DNA from: Pleurodeles waltl
Lineage: Eukaryota; Chordata; Amphibia; Caudata; Salamandridae
Assembly: GCF_031143425.1 (NCBI RefSeq)
Contig: NC_090447.1
Location: 27,618,238-27,682,237 of the forward strand
Direction of reading: 5' to 3'
Length of the DNA: 64,000 bases
This document shows positions 58,801 to 64,000 of the stretch, piece by piece (positions within the stretch are counted from its first letter, which is position 1; every line of letters starts with the position of its first letter). A program made the translations under genes and the position numbers. The notes beneath the pieces are model-generated. The model made no database searches. It was given only the letters and a program-made list of their open reading frames with translations, and was not told the origin of the DNA.

Positions 58801-60488
58801 CCCAAAACGTTTGTTTTCATTTTTGTGCTTACATGAGAAAATGAACAATAACTCATTCTATTATGAAATGATAGAAGGGAAGGCAGCAGCAAAGACTATG
58901 GGCATGGCTTTATGAAAGGGCACGGGCACCCAAAAAGCAGAGATCGTACCCAAGTGGCTGCCTTGAAGATCTACACTATAGGAATCATGCTTTGGGGAAT
59001 CACTGAGGCAAGCTTCACCTTAACCGAAAGAGCTTCAGTGTCATGAAGAATGAAGGTGTGAGGACTGACAACCCCCGAAGAGACGGATTACCTAGAGCCC
59101 AGGAAAGGAAGTCCAGAAGCACTGCAGCTGGAAGCCTGCAGAATAGTGGAAGGACTTGGTACGCTCAAGATAAAATCCAAACCAAAAATGCATGAATATA
59201 TAAATCGTGTTGTTCACAGACATGAAGCTGTGGGTGACTAGGAGCAGCAGTCCTGAGGAATCTCCTAAACAGTCACCAAGGCTCATAAGCACCTGGATTT
59301 CGAGGCCCTCCAGGGACTGGGTGACAGTTAACTAAGGGATCGCTTTGCACTACTAACCGAAAACCTTAGCCAAGGGCCATGGTTTCCTTTCATGTTGATA
59401 TGTGGGTGATAGCCACAGCACCTCCAGCTTGGGCGCGAATGGAAAAGAAGACCTCAAGTGGACGGACGATGACCAATGTCCTGTAGCAAGTGGCTCTGGG
59501 TATGAAACTCATCAAAGGGGGAGGAGGTGCAGCTTGGTGGCTGAGGGCGAACACCGCCAGCAGGAGACCTGGATCCCAACCCAAGGGGCCTCAAACCACG
59601 CTGAGACAGCCTGAGCCCTCAAACTCCCAGCGCTTTCAAGGTCCATGCACACCCCGTTTACTCTGTGGCACTCCTAACGCTTCGCATTCTGTGTGCTCAA
59701 CTACTGTGTAGTTGTGTTGTGCACTTAATTACACACCTGGTACGAGATGTACTGGTTAATGATATGTTTATCATTATAATACAATTTTGGAATTTAAACA
59801 CAAACGTTCTTGTATTGTGAATTTTTTTATGGACTTTCTGGGTTTCCATGACCTTTAGCTCTGAACAAGGTAAACCAGGAGAACCCAATAAACCCACCCA
59901 ATATTCCCAAACGCAAGGGACCCTCGGAGCTGGCAGAGAAAGGACTCTTTACCCGGGATGCTTTCCTGTGGATACGAAAATGTGACTCTATGGAGGGACA
60001 ACGTGAGCCACGCCATGCAGTTTGGGGGGGGGAGAGGGGGGCACTTACATTCCTGAAGTGTTAACTTTACAAAAGAGGTTGGAACTGTTGTTCCTTTTCT
60101 CACAGATGTCTTATATTAAAGCTATTCTGCACTACTGATCAAGAACCTGGACGTTCACACAGCCGAGTGTGCAGAACCACAGCTCTGCCTAGGACACCCC
60201 CATAGGAGCCAAGCATCCATCCAATGTGACCTGTTGCATCTTAAAGCTCCTGCTGGTTCTGCCTTGGCGCGGAGAGGGCAGGGCTGCCCCAGCTATCTGC
60301 GGCCGCAGTTTCTACCCCATTTCCCAGGAGACGTTGGTGCACACACACTGCATTAGTAAGGGACACGGTGCGCCAGTGATTGTATCAGGAAACCCATGAC
60401 CCAGTCCGACACAGGAAAGATGAACGAACATTCGACCAGTAAGGGGAATGTCTGATGCAATATTTACTAGACAGATGAGTCATTAACA
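55800..60488. other. Unassigned sequence
   Basis: About 4.7 kb of apparently single-copy DNA. The longest frames (57387-57869 minus, 160 codons; 58238-58603 plus, 121 codons) show no known motif. No tandem array or TIR element noticed. Confidence 0.4.
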
Positions 60489-60489
60489 G

Positions 60490-62420
60490 CAAGGGTGTGG
60501 CAACCCTAACGTCTGGGAGCTACGACATAGTGCTTAGAGGACAGGACAGGAAGTTTTCAGGTTTCTATTGTCACTCGACATGCAGATCTGGCAGACCTAA
60601 GACCCTGCAGGACAAACGCTTTGGCAGTCAATTTACAGTGTGTGACTTCTTTGTGGAAAGGGGGTATTGTCTTTTGCGAAGGCAAGATGGGCATCCGCGT
60701 GTATATAAACCTCAAAACTGTATATATGGATCATTAAACGCATAGCGTTCTGTTAGGGGGGCGTATTAAGGAAAAGCAGTGAGCTGTAAGCGCAGCTTGC
60801 ATCAATGACTGAATCTAATAGAACAGTCTGCACACGTTATTAAAATGAACATTCGTAGCTGTTTATGTTCGGAGGATGCTGTTTGATTACCTACAAATAT
60901 ATGCAGAACAATGAAGCAAGACTGGCGACTGTTTTAGTACAAAAACTACCAAAATATTTGCAATCAGAAATAAAACCGGATAGACTGCACAGGCATATTT
61001 GACAAATGTAAATACCATTTCTCTAAAGTACGAATTAATGAAACAAGTTTAATGCATTGCGTATCATTAGAAAATAGTAATTGGCAACCGGTATAAAACC
61101 AAAACAGGAGACATATAACAAACAAACAGGCCCCATTCTACAAGAAAGTCACAAACGTGCTCTGCCAGTAGTACTAGGACATTCATTTGTGCAGATTTAC
61201 AACTTGCAAGAATGCACAAGAGTGGGCCTGAAAACTTTACTCCAAGCAAACCTGTGTGACATCTGGGAGCAAATACATACATGTACACTTGCTAATGTAA
61301 ACCCTGCTCAACAAGCACGTTTAGGTTTTTCACCCCCACTTTCGCTCGGTTGGAAATGATTTCCGCTATGAAGAATCTCTTTACTGCCACGGTATGTTTT
61401 TGGAGGGCTGTCCTCCTGCACTGTGGAGAGCCTTCTACTCTCACCCACGCCAGCAGTAAACTGCCAACCTTCTCCAGAGTGGGAATGGATTGTGCAGGAT
61501 TTCGTAGGATAGGGACTTCCAGTCCCAGAACAATCACTGCCCACCTTGTCCTGGCCCCTGTGAGTGGATCTGCTCTCCTTGAAACCTTCTGCCAACTTCG
61601 GATCTTGTAAAAAGTCAAGAACTTGGCCCATAACATTAAATCTGGATAATGATTTGCAGAATTCGTCTAGTTGTAAAAGGCAAGCCAGTCAATCAATCAA
61701 TAAAAGCTTTATTCGATTTTACAAAGAAAATACTAAACGTCAGAGCACAGAACAATACATTTAAGACACAATAACAACAAATAATGCAAAAATACAGACG
61801 AAAAAAATAAAGGAACGGAGTATAGAGAAACCTCAGTGGAGCCGATCTCAAAGCGCCTCGAGGATCCCTTGATAACAAATAAGGCACTTTGGGGTTGGAT
61901 ACACATTTTAACATCAAAAGCAGCCGTCTGACTTCTTTCACATTCATGGGTAGCAGAAGGGGCCGTGTGTATTGAAGAGCGGCATGCTGAACCTAGGGCA
62001 ACCCGTATCAATATCCGAAGTACCCGCAGTGGAAGCGTTGGTACAGGGCAAACTGGTAAACCAGAACTGCGGTGTAACACACGCTGCCATGCTCAGAGCC
62101 CTCGTGTGATGGAAACGCTTTCCTTAAAGGCCATTTGTAAGCTGGAGTTGTGAATATTCACACATCTGACAGAAACACGATCCTGGTTTTTACTAGAATA
62201 AGAACTGAGTCAAAACCAGAAGTTCGCTATCCTCCACTCCCTGGCATAAGACGAGCCCTGGCACAATGTGAGAGGCTCCTGTCTCTGGCATGAGAATGCT
62301 GGCACAATGAGTCACCCTACTGCATGGCATCATAAGGGACAAGCAGATGTCTAAACACAGCAAGCAGACTTATGGAGCGTTCAGTACCTTGAAGACATTT
62401 TATAAAACTACACATCCCCG
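60490..62420 (+). mobile_element. TIR DNA transposon, copy 3 (divergent)
   Basis: The left end CAAGGGTGTGGCAACCCTAA (60490) and the right end AAACTACACATCCCCG (to 62420, inverting to CGGGGATGTGTAGTTT) correspond to the ends of copies 1 and 2. Internal landmarks follow in order: TCTGGCAGACCTAAGACCCTGC (compare copy 1 near 16005); AGAAAGTCACAAACGTGC (61142, compare AGAAAGTCACAAAAGTGC in both other copies); GCATAAGACGAGCCCTGGCA and TGCATGGCATCATAAGGGAC then AAGCAGAT (62330). Divergence is much higher than between copies 1 and 2. No target duplication was found. Confidence 0.7.
61692..62150 (-). mobile_element. LINE 3' end inserted in TIR copy 3
   Basis: TCAATCAATCAATAAAAGCT (61687-61706) read on the minus strand is a tail ending in (ATTG)n after AATAAAGC, as in many CR1/L2-type LINEs. 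The adjoining minus-strand sequence to about 62150 has no counterpart in TIR copies 1 and 2. The right boundary is approximate. Confidence 0.5.
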
Positions 62421-64000
62421 TAGGGAGTGCTTTAGGATTCAAGACATGACTCTAAAAGCGATACCAGACATTTGACACATTTTTATTAAGTAGATGCCTC
62501 CCTACGGGGTCCGCCTGGATTCACAACATAGGACCTTTAAAAGAGATGCCACATTCTTGGATTAATCTAAGGGAAGAGTGTCTAGTGAAAACACTGCAGC
62601 TTTGAGAAGTGTATAGGTGATGTGAACATAAATGTGAGTGAAAAGTGGAATGATTGGATCTACATTTTAGCAAGCCTCCTGGTGCACTCAGTTGCACTTC
62701 CACAGTATATAAACCTGGGGCGTTAATACCACCCAAGCGGCAATTACTGAGACTTACAGCGAGCAGTGGCCCACAGTGTTCCACCCCCAATAGGTAGATT
62801 CAGATAGAAGGAACAATATGCGTTGCATGGGACAAACTAAACACGGATACACTGAGCCCACACAACCGCATTTTTCCAGTGGCCCGAACTAAGTCATCTG
62901 GAGGGGGCGTGGGACTTATCCCAAAATCAGGGCCCCAGTGCCAATCTACCAGTTGCAGTAGGCCAAAATCACTCTGAGCGACAACCACCACCAACTTTGT
63001 CACACACAGGGGTCGGTAATCTTGCAACAAATACACTAAAATCAGGGCCGCGGCCCTGCTGCATCCGTCGGCACCGTGCGGTTCAGAGCTCGGGCTTTCA
63101 TTAGACAACCTCACGCTGAACCGGTCCTTGGACACCTTGGCACTCAGTTTATAAACAGCTGACAGCAATGGAAATCTAAACTCTTTCTGGGTTCTAGTCT
63201 CCGATGGCTTCCACTAGCCCAACCGAGAGGACGAACCTGATAACGCCCGAGAAGCCCAGGCCTGCTAAGACTGTATCCGCAAGGAGGCAATTCTACGTGA
63301 AGCATCAACGCCCCTCATGTCATAGCCTTATTAGGTCTGGCTTAAACACAGCTTTGGCCATCTCGTCAGCCTCATGTACAATTCTTAAATAAAGAAACCA
63401 TTTCCATAAACAGTGGGGTTTTGGGTCGGCCCCTTTAAGTGTCATTCACATCTTCCTTTCAAACACCAAAGGACAGAACATGAAGCATGGATCAGTCACC
63501 TTCTGCCATGTACTCTCTCACACTGACTGCCAGCATTCTGACTGAGCTCAAGCACATCCACCCAACGAAAGGTGCACTTCAGTGCCAGCTCTGCGGGCCC
63601 AATACCTTGTCAATGGGTTTCTCTTCTCATTATTTATATTATTTTTTTAACATCACTTCATGTTTTCGAAATCAAAAGACAATACCTTTTCTTTCCACCT
63701 AAAAGAATCAGGTTTGCGATGTTCATTAAATCTAATAAGGGTTTATCCCTATTGTAAGTGGACCTGCCTACTAGTAAACACTTGTAATGATCAATGGTTA
63801 CCTTTATTTATTTAAAAAGTGTGCTGCAACCGTATGGCTGCCCGTTAGCTGGTGGCATATTTATTTTTTTCTTTTGTTCTTTTAATTTTTCTGACATGTG
63901 CTTATAATAAAAAATAAGCATCGGAGCGGACTGTGTGGCTCTGCACAGCATGCTGCGGGCGCCGCTCCCGAGCAGGGTGGGTAGCACAGTCCTATGTGTG
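62421..64000. other. Unassigned sequence
   Basis: Contains a short 12-bp inverted repeat (62416-62427 / 62498-62509) and a 122-codon minus frame (62800-63168) of unknown meaning. The last 70 bp are CpG-rich. No confident gene. Confidence 0.4.

Noticed and set aside
62800..63168. 122-codon minus ORF
   Set aside because: No family resemblance and no splice context; may be a piece of an unrecognised repeat.

Overview
This window is vertebrate nuclear DNA, most likely from a salamander (a newt such as Pleurodeles). The identification is inference. One exon is unmistakably the first coding exon of integrin-linked kinase (ILK), and the rest is the mixture expected of a giant urodele genome: a DIRS retrotransposon, L1-like and L2/CR1-like LINE remains, an LTR-like repeat with TG..CA-type ends, hAT-type TIR elements and MITEs, and many kilobases of minisatellite. 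There is no prokaryotic gene structure, no CRISPR array and no rRNA or tRNA gene that I can support.

The gene. The ILK exon lies on the minus strand: ATG at 42049, splice donor at 41960/41959, plausible acceptor at 42207/42206. Because ILK runs right to left, everything to the left (1-41960) should be its next intron and everything to the right is intron 1 or upstream DNA. I found no second ILK exon, so the intron probably exceeds 41 kb.

Layout. 1-807: right end of an LTR-like repeat. 1.5-2.93 kb: a 50/68-bp minisatellite with an exact 236-bp higher-order period. 3.2-3.72 kb: (TG)n composite. 4.15-6.24 kb: a 32-bp minisatellite. 6.35-11.69 kb: a decayed minus-strand DIRS element with a 423-bp inverted-repeat unit at its left side. 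11.7-13.44 kb: minisatellites split by a 5'-truncated LINE. 13.63-19.5 kb: a 45-bp minisatellite split by a 5.1-kb nested stack (LTR-like repeat > TIR element > two MITEs). 22.2-26.85 kb: a degraded LINE end followed by an L1-like element carrying ORF1, endonuclease and RT remnants. 29.2-33.33 kb: a 38-40-bp HindIII-site minisatellite whose central 2.4 kb is inverted. 34.78-35.92 kb: a 41-bp minisatellite with inverted units. 36.15-40.4 kb: a 32-bp minisatellite and its degenerate relatives, interrupted by an old multi-hairpin MITE and a second TIR-element copy. 41.96-42.2 kb: the ILK exon. 44.46 kb: a MITE with a perfect 8-bp target duplication. 48.1 kb: (GA)n. 49.2-55.15 kb: a 63/65-bp minisatellite of about 90 units. 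55.75 kb: (TA)n. 60.49-62.42 kb: a third, divergent copy of the TIR element containing a LINE tail.

Roughly 18 kb (over a quarter) of the window is tandem repeat. Nearly all long ORFs are by-products of stop-free repeat units and are not annotated as genes. The strongest leads are structural: inverted minisatellite blocks that would form long hairpins if transcribed, a MITE made of consecutive near-perfect hairpins, and a datable series of insertions into minisatellites. I did not find a demonstrable new biological system.
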